Origin: GCA-016699445 sp964555055
GTDB taxonomy: Bacteria; UBA10199; JACPAL01; GCA-016699445
NCBI GenBank assembly: GCA_964555055.1
Contig: CAZKQW010000001.1
Location: forward strand, 1-64,000
Direction: 5' to 3'
DNA length: 64,000 nt
Part shown: positions 33,098 to 41,671 of the stretch, one piece after another
Position numbering within the stretch: position 1 is the first letter of the stretch
How the letters are laid out: each line of letters starts with the position of its first letter
Made by a program: the position numbers and the translations under genes
Notes under the pieces: model-generated
Told to the model about the DNA's origin: nothing
The model's input: the letters and a program-made list of their open reading frames with translations, nothing else
The model's database searches: none

Positions 33098-33645
33098 TAT
33101 TCCTTCTCGATCACGAATTCCTTCCCGAGGGACGCGCTGTAGAAGCGGAGCTCCTTGAAATACTCCAACTTCGCGTTTTTCGGGAGGAGGATGTCGAAGG
33201 TAACGCTGTATTCGATGGGGAGGATTTCTGGATAATCGATCAGATTTTTAACGGCTTCCGGAAGCTTCCTCCAAGCGACGGGATCTTTCAGCTTTAAGCT
33301 GTTCAAAGCTTTATAGGATTTCCCCTTTTCTCCAACCACCACCCAACGGTCGTTCTTGAGGTCCATCGGGATGGCTTTGAGGGAAAAGTTCTTCATCACG
33401 ATCGGCAGGAGTTTGTAGCCTTTCACCACGTTGTCCAGCGCCGGCTCGTAATTGGAGTCGATCGTCAGGCTGAAGTATGGGAGAGGGCGTCCCGCCTTCC
33501 CTTGGATGTTCTTCGGCACTTTCGGCTGTCCGTTCCGCACTTCGACGCAGGCAGTGGCCATAAAGGTCGAGAGAACGGCTAAAAGAAGCCATGAAACAAC
33601 GGATGTCTTCGGTGGAGATACCTTTGGTTTTAGCGTCTTCATCAT
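33094..33645 (-). CDS. Hypothetical lipoprotein at the end of the opp cluster
   Basis: The start at 33645 forms an ATGA overlap with the oppF stop. A hydrophobic segment (SWLLLAVLSTFMATAC) ends in a lipobox-like MATAC. The mature part of about 150 residues is beta-rich with NNVVKGYKLLPI-like and EYSVTFDILLP segments and no recognised domain. Translational coupling to oppF suggests a role with the peptide transporter or simply co-regulation. Confidence 0.65.
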   Translation of the reverse strand: MMKTLKPKVSPPKTSVVSWLLLAVLSTFMATACVEVRNGQPKVPKNIQGKAGRPLPYFSLTIDSNYEPALDNVVKGYKLLPIVMKNFSLKAIPMDLKNDRWVVVGEKGKSYKALNSLKLKDPVAWRKLPEAVKNLIDYPEILPIEYSVTFDILLPKNAKLEYFKELRFYSASLGKEFVIEKEY

Positions 33646-34613
33646 ATTTTCCCGATCAAATGACACGCAGCCCAATGCCCCGGCGCCCACTCCCTTAACT
33701 CAGGTTCCTCTTCCGAGCATCTTTTTTCTGCAAAAGGGCACCTCGGGTGGAAAGAACAGCCGGAGGGAGGGTTCATTGGCGATGGGATCTCGCCGGATAA
33801 AACCACGCGCCGCACCTTTCGCGTCGGATCGGCCACGGGAATCGCCGCGATCAGAGCCTTGCTGTAGGGATGTAACGGCTGGGACCAACTCCCCTTCGGG
33901 GCGAGCTCCACGATTTTCCCCAAATACATGACCGCCACACGGTGGCTCATCTGGCGTACGACCTTTAAATCGTGCGAGATGAAGAGATAGCTCATCCCCT
34001 TCTCCGATTGGAGTCTTAGGAAGAGTTGGATGACCTGAGCGGAAACGGAAACGTCGAGGGCCGATACCGGTTCGTCGGCGACGACCAAACGGGGATTTAA
34101 GGAGATGGCGCGGGCGATGCCGATGCGTTGACGTTGCCCGCCCGAGAATTCATGGGGGTAGCGTTGGGCGCTGCTTTTATCTAAGCCCACCTCAGCCAAC
34201 AGAGACTCCACCCTTTCCTTTTTCTCGGCGGCCGAGGGAGATTCATGGATCTCCATCGGTTCGGCGATCAAATCGCCGACGCGCATACGAGGGTCCAAGG
34301 ACGCATACGGATCTTGGAAAACCATTTGGGTCTTCTTCCGGAAAAGCTTCAAGCGATGGCCCTTTACGGATCCCACGTCTTCCCCGTCGAAGCGAAGAGC
34401 GCCCGCATCTAATTCATGAAGCCGCAAGACCAAACGCGCTACGGTGGTCTTCCCGCAGCCGGACTCGCCGACTAAGCCCAACGTCTCCCCCGGCGCGATC
34501 TCGAAACTTACGCCCTGGACGGCGCGCACGTAACCCCGCACGCGCGAAAAGAAACCGGATTTGACCGCGAATTTCTTCTGAAGATCCCTGGCCTCCAGGA
34601 GGCTGTTTTTCAT
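33642..34613 (-). CDS. oppF: Oligopeptide/dipeptide ABC transporter ATPase (OppF-type)
   Basis: The start at 34613 overlaps the oppD stop by 4 nt; the open frame continues further but lies inside oppD. The 324-residue ATPase has Walker A GESGCGKTTVARL, signature FSGGQRQRIGIARA, Walker B LVVADEP, VSALDVSVSAQVIQ and the C-terminal oligopeptide-transporter domain with SPMNPPSGCSFHPRCPFAEK. These conserved cysteines mark OppF/DppF. It hydrolyses ATP together with OppD. Confidence 0.94.
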   Translation of the reverse strand: MKNSLLEARDLQKKFAVKSGFFSRVRGYVRAVQGVSFEIAPGETLGLVGESGCGKTTVARLVLRLHELDAGALRFDGEDVGSVKGHRLKLFRKKTQMVFQDPYASLDPRMRVGDLIAEPMEIHESPSAAEKKERVESLLAEVGLDKSSAQRYPHEFSGGQRQRIGIARAISLNPRLVVADEPVSALDVSVSAQVIQLFLRLQSEKGMSYLFISHDLKVVRQMSHRVAVMYLGKIVELAPKGSWSQPLHPYSKALIAAIPVADPTRKVRRVVLSGEIPSPMNPPSGCSFHPRCPFAEKRCSEEEPELREWAPGHWAACHLIGKI

Positions 34614-35401
34614 GATATCCATGCGGGAATCGAGTTGAATAAAGACCGCGTGTATGGGTGGGAGGGATTTTGGAAGACGTTCAAGACCGTCCCGCTTTCG
34701 ACGATTTTTCCGGACTTCATGACGAGGACATGGTCGACCGTCTCCGCCACGATGCCCAAGTCGTGCGTGATGAGGATTAAAGCCATTCCCATCTGGGCTT
34801 GAAGCTCCTTTAAGAGGTCTAGCACTTGGGCCTGGATCGTCACATCCAAGGCAGTCGTCGGCTCGTCGGCGATCAAGAGATCCGGGCGGCAAGATAAGGC
34901 CATGGCGATCATCGCCCGTTGCCGCATCCCTCCTGATAGCTCATGCGGGTAGGAACGCGCCACGCGGTCAGGGTCGGGAATCTTCACCAACGCTAAACTT
35001 TCGAGCACTTGCGCCCAAGCCGCTTTGCCCCGGATGCCTTGATGTAAAATAACGACTTCGAGAATCTGATCCCCGATCGTAAAAACGGGATTTAGGGAAG
35101 TCATCGCTTCTTGGAAAACCATGGCGATCTTCTTCCCCCGGTATTTGCGGATCTCGGTCTCGGAGAGCTTCAAGAGATCCACGCCCTGGAACGACACGGT
35201 CCCGCCCACGATCCTCCCCGGAGGCGACACGAGCCTCAAGAGGGACAAGGCCGTGATCGACTTGCCGGATCCCGACTCCCCCACGATGCCCAACCGGGCA
35301 CCCGCGGCGACCGAAAAGCTCACGTCGTCCACCGCTTTGACGGTGCCTTGGCGGGTCTCGAAATAGGCCTTGAGGTGCGCGACTTCCAGTAAAGGCGTCA
35401 T
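34610..35401 (-). CDS. oppD: Oligopeptide ABC transporter ATPase (OppD-type, short C-terminus)
   Basis: Walker A is GESGSGKSITALSLLRL, the Q-loop VFQEAMTSLNPVF, the signature LSGGMRQRAMIAMA, Walker B LLIADEPTTALDVT and the switch LITHDLGIVAE. At 263 residues it stops right after HPYTRSLFNSIPAW, so it lacks the C-terminal Cys-containing oligopeptide-transporter extension (usual length about 325-335). OppF retains it. The truncation coincides with the ATGA overlap into oppF, so it looks like a natural gene end rather than a frameshift, but it is unusual. Confidence 0.92.
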   Translation of the reverse strand: MTPLLEVAHLKAYFETRQGTVKAVDDVSFSVAAGARLGIVGESGSGKSITALSLLRLVSPPGRIVGGTVSFQGVDLLKLSETEIRKYRGKKIAMVFQEAMTSLNPVFTIGDQILEVVILHQGIRGKAAWAQVLESLALVKIPDPDRVARSYPHELSGGMRQRAMIAMALSCRPDLLIADEPTTALDVTIQAQVLDLLKELQAQMGMALILITHDLGIVAETVDHVLVMKSGKIVESGTVLNVFQNPSHPYTRSLFNSIPAWIS

Positions 35402-35402
35402 C

Positions 35403-35675
35403 TCAATTCATCTCTTGTTTCGCGTTTTGGGGGACGGGGATGATCCCGTTGTTCTTCTCGTAGATTTCGATGTTGTGTTGGAGGATCGCCAATAAATTCT
35501 TGGCGTGCGTGGGCGATAAAATGATGCGCGATCCCATCACAGCCTTCGGGGGGAAATTGCTGATGAACTCAACTAGGAATTCATTCGGCGAATGGTAGAC
35601 GGCGCTCGTCGTCGCGTAAAACCCTTTCGAGACGTCCTCCGACACGAAAATCTGCATATCGGGTTTGGTATCCAT
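35403..35675 (-). CDS. DUF3467 family protein
   Basis: The 90-residue protein matches DUF3467 in pattern: YATTSAVYHSPNEFLVEFIS, GSRIILSPTHAKNLLAILQHN and IEIYEKNNGIIP. The family is small, soluble and widespread, without established function. It sits between oppC and oppD (1 nt from oppD), clearly in one transcript, a location I do not know as typical. It might bind the ATPase or regulate the transporter; this is inference. Confidence 0.85.
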   Translation of the reverse strand: MDTKPDMQIFVSEDVSKGFYATTSAVYHSPNEFLVEFISNFPPKAVMGSRIILSPTHAKNLLAILQHNIEIYEKNNGIIPVPQNAKQEMN

Positions 35676-35693
35676 GTGTCTCCTTTAACGCGT

Positions 35694-36536
35694 TTACCCT
35701 TTCGGATCCAACGCTTTCTGCAGCCCTTCCCCGACGAGGTTGTAGGCCGTGATGCTCAGGAAAATCGCGATACCCGGGAACACCGCCAGCCACCACGCGA
35801 TGTCCATGAAATCGCGCGACTGCGAGAGGATCTCTCCCCACGTGGGCGTCGGGGGTTGGACGCCGAATCCGATGAAGGACAAGCTCGATTCGATCAAGAT
35901 CGCCGAGGCCACGCCGAAGGTCGCCGAGACGAGGACGGGGGCTAAGCTGTTGGGCAAGATATGCTTGAAGATGATCCGGGAGGAAGAAGCCCCGCTGAGT
36001 TTGCTGGCCAAGACGAAATCTAGGTTTCGGATCTTCAGGAACTCGCCCCGCACCAGGCGGGCGATGCCGGGCCAGCTCGTCAAGCCGATCACGATCATGA
36101 TATTGGTCAATGAACGCCCGACGAACGCCAGCACCGCCAAGATGAGGAAGAAGGTCGGGAAGCAAATCATGACTTCGATCAGGCGGGAAATGATCATGTC
36201 CACCCATCCCCCGAAATAACCCGCCAAAGCCCCGAGCACGATGCCAATGGCGATATAGATCGCCACGGCGATGAAACCCACCGTCAACGAAATGCGCGTG
36301 CCAAATACTAGGCGGGCGAAGACGTCCCTTCCCTCCTCGTCGGTCCCGAACCAATGAGCCGCGGAAGGGGCTTTCAAGACCGCGTCCAAATCATAGGCGG
36401 TCGGCGAATAATGCGTCAGATAAGGCGCCAAAAAAGCCATGAGGAAGAAGACGCACGTCAGGACGAGCCCCAAAACCGCGGACTTTTCGTTCAAGAACCT
36501 TTGGACGGCTAGAAAGGCGCGAGAGCTTCCCGTCAT
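35694..36536 (-). CDS. oppC: Oligopeptide ABC transporter permease (OppC/DppC-type)
   Basis: The 280-residue inner-membrane permease has an N-terminal OppC segment (LGLVLTCVFFLMAFLAPYLT, then HWFGTDEEGRDVFARLVFG) and about six helices. The EAA loop is RASKLSGASSSRIIFKHILPN-like (LASKLSGASSSRIIFKHILP). The substrate-channel partner OppB is 1.6 kb upstream, separated by two unrelated genes. It starts 3 nt after the DUF1275 gene stop. Confidence 0.93.
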   Translation of the reverse strand: MTGSSRAFLAVQRFLNEKSAVLGLVLTCVFFLMAFLAPYLTHYSPTAYDLDAVLKAPSAAHWFGTDEEGRDVFARLVFGTRISLTVGFIAVAIYIAIGIVLGALAGYFGGWVDMIISRLIEVMICFPTFFLILAVLAFVGRSLTNIMIVIGLTSWPGIARLVRGEFLKIRNLDFVLASKLSGASSSRIIFKHILPNSLAPVLVSATFGVASAILIESSLSFIGFGVQPPTPTWGEILSQSRDFMDIAWWLAVFPGIAIFLSITAYNLVGEGLQKALDPKG

Positions 36537-36539
36537 TGT

Positions 36540-37292
36540 CTATTTTCCTTCCCTTTTGGACCCGATGAAATCCGACGTTCCATAGGCGAACATCGCGTAA
36601 AGCGCGATCGCCGCCGGAAGTAAGAAAGCTTTATAACCGTAGCTTAAATAGAGAAAGGCCCCCGCGCAGCCGCCCAGTATGAAGGCGGCGATGGTGATCA
36701 AGCGCAAGGCGTTGATGCGGATCTCCCGAATACGCTGGTCCCGTGATTGGGATTGGGGGCGGAAGATTATCCTCACGAGGCCGATCCCCAGATCCGTCGT
36801 CAATCCCGTCAAATGCGTCGTGCGGACCACGGCTCCGGACGAGGTCGTGATGGCGGCGTTTTGCAACCCGCTGGCCCCGCATAAGAGGGCCAGCAAGAGA
36901 TAATCTTGCCGAAGATCCGTCACGCCCCCGAAATCGCCGAACCATCCCGCTGCGCCTCCTGCGGCGGCCACTAGAAAACATAAGGCCACTAGGCCCATCA
37001 CTCCGGCATAACCCGCCGACTTCCCTTGGTGAAGGCGCCTATTCACTAGGTAGGCCGAGAGCATCGTCCCCATTAAAAAATAAAAAGGCACGGAAACGAT
37101 GCCGAACGCCAGCCGCCACGCCTGATGGGCCACGTCGATGGCGAAGAGAGTCGCGAAACCGGTCAGATGCGTCACGAAACGCCCGCAGCCCATGAAACCG
37201 CCGGCGTTGACGTTGCCGGCCAGGAAAGAAAGTAGAAAAGAATGGAAGAACGTCTTGTAATAGAACTTACCTTCGAGACTGTGTCGGAACAT
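36540..37292 (-). CDS. DUF1275/YoaK-family membrane protein
   Basis: The 250-residue protein has about six hydrophobic helices. The DUF1275 signatures are SFLAGNVNAGGFMGCGRFVT with HLTGFAT, and SGLQNAAITTSSGAVVRTTH with LTGLTTDLG. The family is predicted to be a permease of unknown substrate. It is inserted between an OMP gene and oppC and lies only 3 nt from oppC, so it is transcribed with the peptide transporter. Confidence 0.87.
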   Translation of the reverse strand: MFRHSLEGKFYYKTFFHSFLLSFLAGNVNAGGFMGCGRFVTHLTGFATLFAIDVAHQAWRLAFGIVSVPFYFLMGTMLSAYLVNRRLHQGKSAGYAGVMGLVALCFLVAAAGGAAGWFGDFGGVTDLRQDYLLLALLCGASGLQNAAITTSSGAVVRTTHLTGLTTDLGIGLVRIIFRPQSQSRDQRIREIRINALRLITIAAFILGGCAGAFLYLSYGYKAFLLPAAIALYAMFAYGTSDFIGSKREGK

Positions 37293-37340
37293 GGAGGCGG
37301 CAGGAAATCATAGTCGGGGACTCAGCGTCAACGAAGCAAT

Positions 37341-37379
37341 AAAAAACCCCCGGCGCGACCCAGCACGACGGGGGTTTTA
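37341..37379 (-). terminator. Rho-independent terminator of the OMP gene
   Basis: On the minus strand AAAACCCCCG pairs with CGGGGGTTTT, followed by a T-rich run. It lies just after the beta-barrel gene and before the DUF1275 gene, so the opp cluster is split into at least two transcripts. Confidence 0.85.
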
Positions 37380-37399
37380 GAGAGAAATACGGTTGTGAT

Positions 37400-38044
37400 T
37401 TAGAAGTGCACGCCCACGCCGGCACCGATCGTGTAATACGACCCTTCGGTGTTCGTCGTCTCAAAGCTCTGCGTGTACTTACCGTCGATACCAACGCTCA
37501 GCCAATCCACGAGACGGTAGTCGAAGCCTGCACCGAAATTCAGGCCCAAATCCAAATAAGTGGAATCATTCGAGGGCGGCGACACGACCAAGAAGGCCAA
37601 GCCGACGGGCATCAAATACGGTTGGAACTTGCCCATATTGTCGAACCGCAGCTTGGGGGCGACGCCAACGTTCAACTCAGTGACGTTCACGTCGCTATTG
37701 GTCGTACCGGCCAGCAATGCGGACGTCGTTTGCCGGACCACCTTCCTCGAAAACCGCGCGAAATCGACGCTCACGCCTCCCATGATCGAGGCCATGCCCA
37801 GGATCGTCCCCGGTTCCATCATGCCCAGGTCCAAGGCGGCGCTGACGCCGAAACCCGTCTTGCTATCGTTCGAGCCGGAAGCGCCCAGGGTATCGGTGAA
37901 AACCTCATTCCCTCTTCCTTTCGTGAGGCCGACGAAATTACCCCTAAACACGACGCGGTTGTTCCTTTGGACGCCGTCCCCCGCCTGAGCCATGGTGGCC
38001 GAGGCCAAGAGGATGACGGTTGCTAGCGCGAGATATTTCTTCAT
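37400..38044 (-). CDS. Small outer-membrane beta-barrel protein
   Basis: The 214-residue exported protein has signal peptide MKKYLALATVILLASATMAQ (cleavage near AQAGD). Alternating hydrophobic strands include FGVSAALDLGMM, KFQPYLMPVGLAFLV, YLDLGLNFGAGFDYRLVDWL and a C-terminal YTIGAGVGVHF ending in Phe. This is an OMP_b-brl-type 8-strand barrel. Function unknown. It has its own ribosome site (AAAAGGAGAA) and terminator, interrupting the opp gene series. Confidence 0.82.
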   Translation of the reverse strand: MKKYLALATVILLASATMAQAGDGVQRNNRVVFRGNFVGLTKGRGNEVFTDTLGASGSNDSKTGFGVSAALDLGMMEPGTILGMASIMGGVSVDFARFSRKVVRQTTSALLAGTTNSDVNVTELNVGVAPKLRFDNMGKFQPYLMPVGLAFLVVSPPSNDSTYLDLGLNFGAGFDYRLVDWLSVGIDGKYTQSFETTNTEGSYYTIGAGVGVHF

Positions 38045-38125
38045 GACGTTCTCCTTTTAGAAGGCCTTTCCCTCTTTACTTAATAGAGAAGAATGATGCG
38101 CATCAGGAGAAGGACATGATCCTCG

Positions 38126-39130
38126 TCATGCTTTTTCGAAAGTGATCCGGGGATCGACCGCGACGTAAAGAACGTCGCTGATGAGGATACTAAGAAGGGT
38201 CAACAAGGCTTCAATGGCCGCGATGGCCATGATGGTGGGGTAATCGCGCGAAAGCACGGCTTCGAAACTGAGCTTACCCATGCCCGGAATCGAGAAGATC
38301 TGCTCGATGATCACGCTCCCTCCGATCAGAGCGGGCAAGAGCGTGCTCATGAGGGTGAGCATGGGGATCAAGGCATTCCGCAAAGCGTGTTTGTAGATCA
38401 CCGTCCGCTCCGAGAGCCCCTTCGCCCGCGCCGTGCGTATGTAATCCTGCTGGATTACTTCGATCACCTGGGCACGCGAGAAACGGGACACGAAGGCCAA
38501 GCCCCCGTAAGTCATGACCGTCACCGGAAGGGCCAGATGCCACATGAGGTTAGCGGCTTTCCCCCAAAACGGGAGCTGGTCGAAGCCGACCGACACGATC
38601 CCGATGACGGGGAAGAGGTTCAGGTACTCCCCTCCCGACAAAAAAATGATCAGCATCATCGCCACCCAAAACGAAGGCAAAGAGTAGAGGACGAAGAGGA
38701 AGAACGTGATCGTCTTATCCCAAAAGGAATCGGGCGAGATCGCCGAATAGATCCCCAGAGGGATCGCGATCAGATACACCGCCAAAATCGACAAAAAATT
38801 GAGCAACAAAGTCACCGGCAGGGCTTCTTTGATTTTCTCCAAAACGGGCCGGTGGTCTTTATAGGAGTCGCCGAAATCGAGGGTGAGAAGTCTCTTCAAC
38901 CAAAGACCATACTGCACATGAAAGGGTTTATCGAGGCCATAGAGCTTCTGGGTCTGCTCGATGACGTCCTTGGAGATCGTCTCCGAACGGATGCCTTCCC
39001 CGCCCAATTGCTGGATCTTGATCGATACCGGATTTCCCGGAGCGAGCTGGATGATGAAGAACGTAATGAGGGTGATCCCCAAAAACGTGGGAATGATTAA
39101 GAAGAAACGCTTGATGAGATAGGCGATCAC
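38126..39130 (-). CDS. oppB: Oligopeptide ABC transporter permease (OppB/DppB-type)
   Basis: The 334-residue permease starts at GTG with MIAYLIKRFFLIIPTFLGIT, the classic OppB N-terminus. It has about six helices, the LYGLDKPFHVQYGLWLKRLL periplasmic segment and the EAA loop IRTARAKGLSERTVIYKHAL followed by RNALIPMLT. It pairs with OppC as the peptide channel. It is separated from oppA by a secreted-protein gene and from oppC by an OMP and a DUF1275 gene. Confidence 0.95.
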   Translation of the reverse strand: MIAYLIKRFFLIIPTFLGITLITFFIIQLAPGNPVSIKIQQLGGEGIRSETISKDVIEQTQKLYGLDKPFHVQYGLWLKRLLTLDFGDSYKDHRPVLEKIKEALPVTLLLNFLSILAVYLIAIPLGIYSAISPDSFWDKTITFFLFVLYSLPSFWVAMMLIIFLSGGEYLNLFPVIGIVSVGFDQLPFWGKAANLMWHLALPVTVMTYGGLAFVSRFSRAQVIEVIQQDYIRTARAKGLSERTVIYKHALRNALIPMLTLMSTLLPALIGGSVIIEQIFSIPGMGKLSFEAVLSRDYPTIMAIAAIEALLTLLSILISDVLYVAVDPRITFEKA

Positions 39131-39219
39131 AGCGGTCCTGCCTTAAAGGAAGTTTCCCCACTTCTCAATGGGAGAAAAGTTAAAGGAAGAAAAATCGCGA
39201 CCGCTTTTGAAAACTTGGA

Positions 39220-39936
39220 TTACCACCGCACTTCGGCGCAACCTTGTCGCTCAATATGGGAGTTGCCCCCAAAAGTCGTGTCCGGAAGCGTCACATAATT
39301 GTCGTTCCGAAATTCACAGGCTCCACTCCACAGCTGGGACCGGCGGCCTAAGACGCCGACCGTGGGGACGGACGCGCATGTATAAGGACCGATATAACCG
39401 CTCGGGATGGTCTCCATGAAACTCGGATCGTAAAGATGCGATAATATCTCCGATGAGACGATCGTGAATCCTAGGCTCGATGGGTCACGACGGTAAGTGA
39501 ATAAGGTGGCTGGAGCGAAAGATCCGCTGGGTTGTCGATTACGCGTCAAAACACGGACCACGTCTTCGCCATTCATGGAGTTCACGATCACTCTCAAAGG
39601 GGAATTGATGGTGATCTCCGTCAGTGAGGCGCAGTCCGTAGCCCTAATATTCCCATGGAGGAACGAGTTGACCTCCATAGATGAAGGCAGAACGATACCG
39701 AGTCGTCTCAATTGATCATTGATCCACGTAGATGAATATTCAGACGCGTTTCGACGGGATTGATCTAGGATGATACGACCATAATCGCATGGATTGAAGG
39801 TGGCTCCAGGGCATGAAGGATTGGTGGCCCCGGCATCCGGCCCTTGTTCTTGCGCGGTGATAGCCACGCTCGCACTACAAGCCGTGGCAAAAACAGTGGG
39901 TAAAAATACATTTCGAAGATGGGAAACGAAGTTCAT
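39220..39936 (-). CDS. Secreted cysteine-containing hypothetical protein
   Basis: The start at 39936 has AAAGGA 7-8 nt upstream and gives a signal peptide (FVSHLRNVFLPTVFATACSA, cleavage near ITAQE); the open frame runs 40 codons further without support. The mature ~210 residues contain at least five cysteines and a mainly beta composition. CDYGRIILDQSRRNASEYSS and YTCASVPTVGVLGRRSQLW are the most structured parts. No family is recognised. It lies between oppA and oppB; about 90 bp separates it from oppB. Confidence 0.65.
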   Translation of the reverse strand: MNFVSHLRNVFLPTVFATACSASVAITAQEQGPDAGATNPSCPGATFNPCDYGRIILDQSRRNASEYSSTWINDQLRRLGIVLPSSMEVNSFLHGNIRATDCASLTEITINSPLRVIVNSMNGEDVVRVLTRNRQPSGSFAPATLFTYRRDPSSLGFTIVSSEILSHLYDPSFMETIPSGYIGPYTCASVPTVGVLGRRSQLWSGACEFRNDNYVTLPDTTFGGNSHIERQGCAEVRW

Positions 39937-40081
39937 AAGGGCATCCTTTTCTGTAGCGACAAAGCTTATTTCCTTATCGTCGCGGTGACGGGAAAGTTGC
40001 TTTAAAAGAGGGGGCGGAGCTTTTCCATGGAACGATACCAACAAATATCGGTCCACACTTTCGATTATTTTCAGTTAAAAA

Positions 40082-41671
40082 CTACGGAAAGTCGGCGGAT
40101 ACCTTCCACTCCAAGACATCCATCCCCGAGGGGTGGATTTTGACGTTGGTGAAACGGCGGTCGAGGGCAGTCAGGTTGGGGCTCGCATAGAGGAAAGTAT
40201 AGGGCTGGACGCCATCGATGATACGGTGGAGACGGCGGTAAAGATCCGCGCGTTTCCGCGGGTCGAACTCCTGCCTTCCCTCTTCGATCAAGCGGTCGGC
40301 TTCCGCGTTTTCAAAGCCCACGAAATTGGACCCTTTCTCGGCCTGCGAGCTATGCCAGACTTGGTAAGGATCCTGCTCCACGCCGAAGACCCACCCTAAG
40401 GTCACGGCGTCGAACTTGCGGTCGTCGAGGTTCTTGATGAATAAGGCCCACTCGATCTGGACGATCTCCATTTCGATGCCCATCTTCCTCAAATCCTCCT
40501 TGAGGATGCTACCCAAACGTTCGGCGAAGCGCCGGCCCGACGGGATGAGGAATTCGAAACGGAACGGCTTCCCGTCTTTATCCAAAAGGCCGTCGCCATC
40601 ATGGTCCGCCCAGCCGGCCTCCTGAAGCAAAGCCTTCGCGCCCTCCGGATCGTAAGGCAACGGAACCACGCTTTTGTCGTAAGCGGGCGCTTGGTCGTAA
40701 AACGGTCCCGTGACGATCTTCCCCAAGCCGAAATTAAGTTTTTGCAGGATGGCCTCGCGGTTGACCGACATCGTCATCGCGTGGCGCACGCGCACGTCCT
40801 TGAAGAGATCGCGTTTGAGGTTCCAACCGATGAACGTATAGCCCGGCGAGTAGAATTGGTACCGTTCGAACCTCTTCTTGAACTTTTCCGTATCGGTCTG
40901 CCGCACCCATTGGATGGGTCGCAGCCCCGCGAAATCGAGCTCGCCTTTTTTCAAGAGTTGGAGTGCCACGGTGTCCTCCGCGACGATCTGAAAGCGGATC
41001 TTACGGATGGCGGGGAATTTTTCCGTGCCTTTGGCCCAGTAGTTTTCATTTCTCTCCAACACGATCTGCTTTCCCGTCTCCCAAGCCGCAAGCCGGTAAG
41101 GGCCGATCCCGATCGGCATGCGGTTCTGGGCGTGGCCGTTGAAATCCGTCCCGTCGTCGAAGAGATGCTTCGGAACGATGGGCAGGTTCCCGCAAAACTC
41201 CAAGGCCATGAAGTAAGGCCGCCGGTACGTGAAACGCACGGTCCTCTCGTCGACCTTCTCCACTTTTTCGATGTCCTGGTAGTAGACGCGCAGGTGGGGC
41301 GCGTCGACCTTTGGGTCCATGATCTTCTGGTAGGAATAGACGATGTCGTCGACGGTCAGGGGGGTACCGTCCTGCCAAAAAAGGCCGTCTCTTAGGTGGA
41401 AGGTAAAGAACTTCTTGTCCGCGGAAATCTCCCAACGGTCGGCCATCTTGGGCTTCCATTCCAAGGTATCGTTGTCGCGCTCGATCAAGGTATCATAGAT
41501 GAGGCTATCGATGCGGGAGGCGTAAGCGTCCGTCGCGATGATGGGGTTCAAGGTATCGGGTTCGGCACCCAAATGCCACACGAGAGTATCCCTCTCCTTG
41601 GGAATTTCCGCGCGACACGCGGTCAGGAGCATGAAAACGGCGATGAGGTTAATCTTCGACGGAAACCGCAT
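40082..41671 (-). CDS. oppA: Peptide-binding lipoprotein (OppA/DppA-type)
   Basis: This extracytoplasmic solute-binding family 5 protein delivers peptides to OppBCDF. The frame opens at 41716, but ATG 41671 gives a clean lipoprotein signal (KINLIAVFMLLTAC). Family hallmarks are WHLGAEPDTLNPIIATDAYA, FTFHLRDGLFWQDGTPLTVD and DIVYSYQKIMD, and the late GWVFGVEQDPYQVWHSSQAE. The mature length (about 510) is normal. The start overlaps the preceding lipoprotein gene by 23 nt. Confidence 0.93.
   Translation of the reverse strand: MRFPSKINLIAVFMLLTACRAEIPKERDTLVWHLGAEPDTLNPIIATDAYASRIDSLIYDTLIERDNDTLEWKPKMADRWEISADKKFFTFHLRDGLFWQDGTPLTVDDIVYSYQKIMDPKVDAPHLRVYYQDIEKVEKVDERTVRFTYRRPYFMALEFCGNLPIVPKHLFDDGTDFNGHAQNRMPIGIGPYRLAAWETGKQIVLERNENYWAKGTEKFPAIRKIRFQIVAEDTVALQLLKKGELDFAGLRPIQWVRQTDTEKFKKRFERYQFYSPGYTFIGWNLKRDLFKDVRVRHAMTMSVNREAILQKLNFGLGKIVTGPFYDQAPAYDKSVVPLPYDPEGAKALLQEAGWADHDGDGLLDKDGKPFRFEFLIPSGRRFAERLGSILKEDLRKMGIEMEIVQIEWALFIKNLDDRKFDAVTLGWVFGVEQDPYQVWHSSQAEKGSNFVGFENAEADRLIEEGRQEFDPRKRADLYRRLHRIIDGVQPYTFLYASPNLTALDRRFTNVKIHPSGMDVLEWKVSADFP

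Noticed and set aside
34614..34892. N-terminal extension of OppF
   Set aside because: It lies wholly within oppD in another frame; the ATGA overlap at 34610-34613 marks the true start.
40601..41395. 264-codon plus-strand frame
   Set aside because: Antisense to oppA, which has clear solute-binding family motifs.
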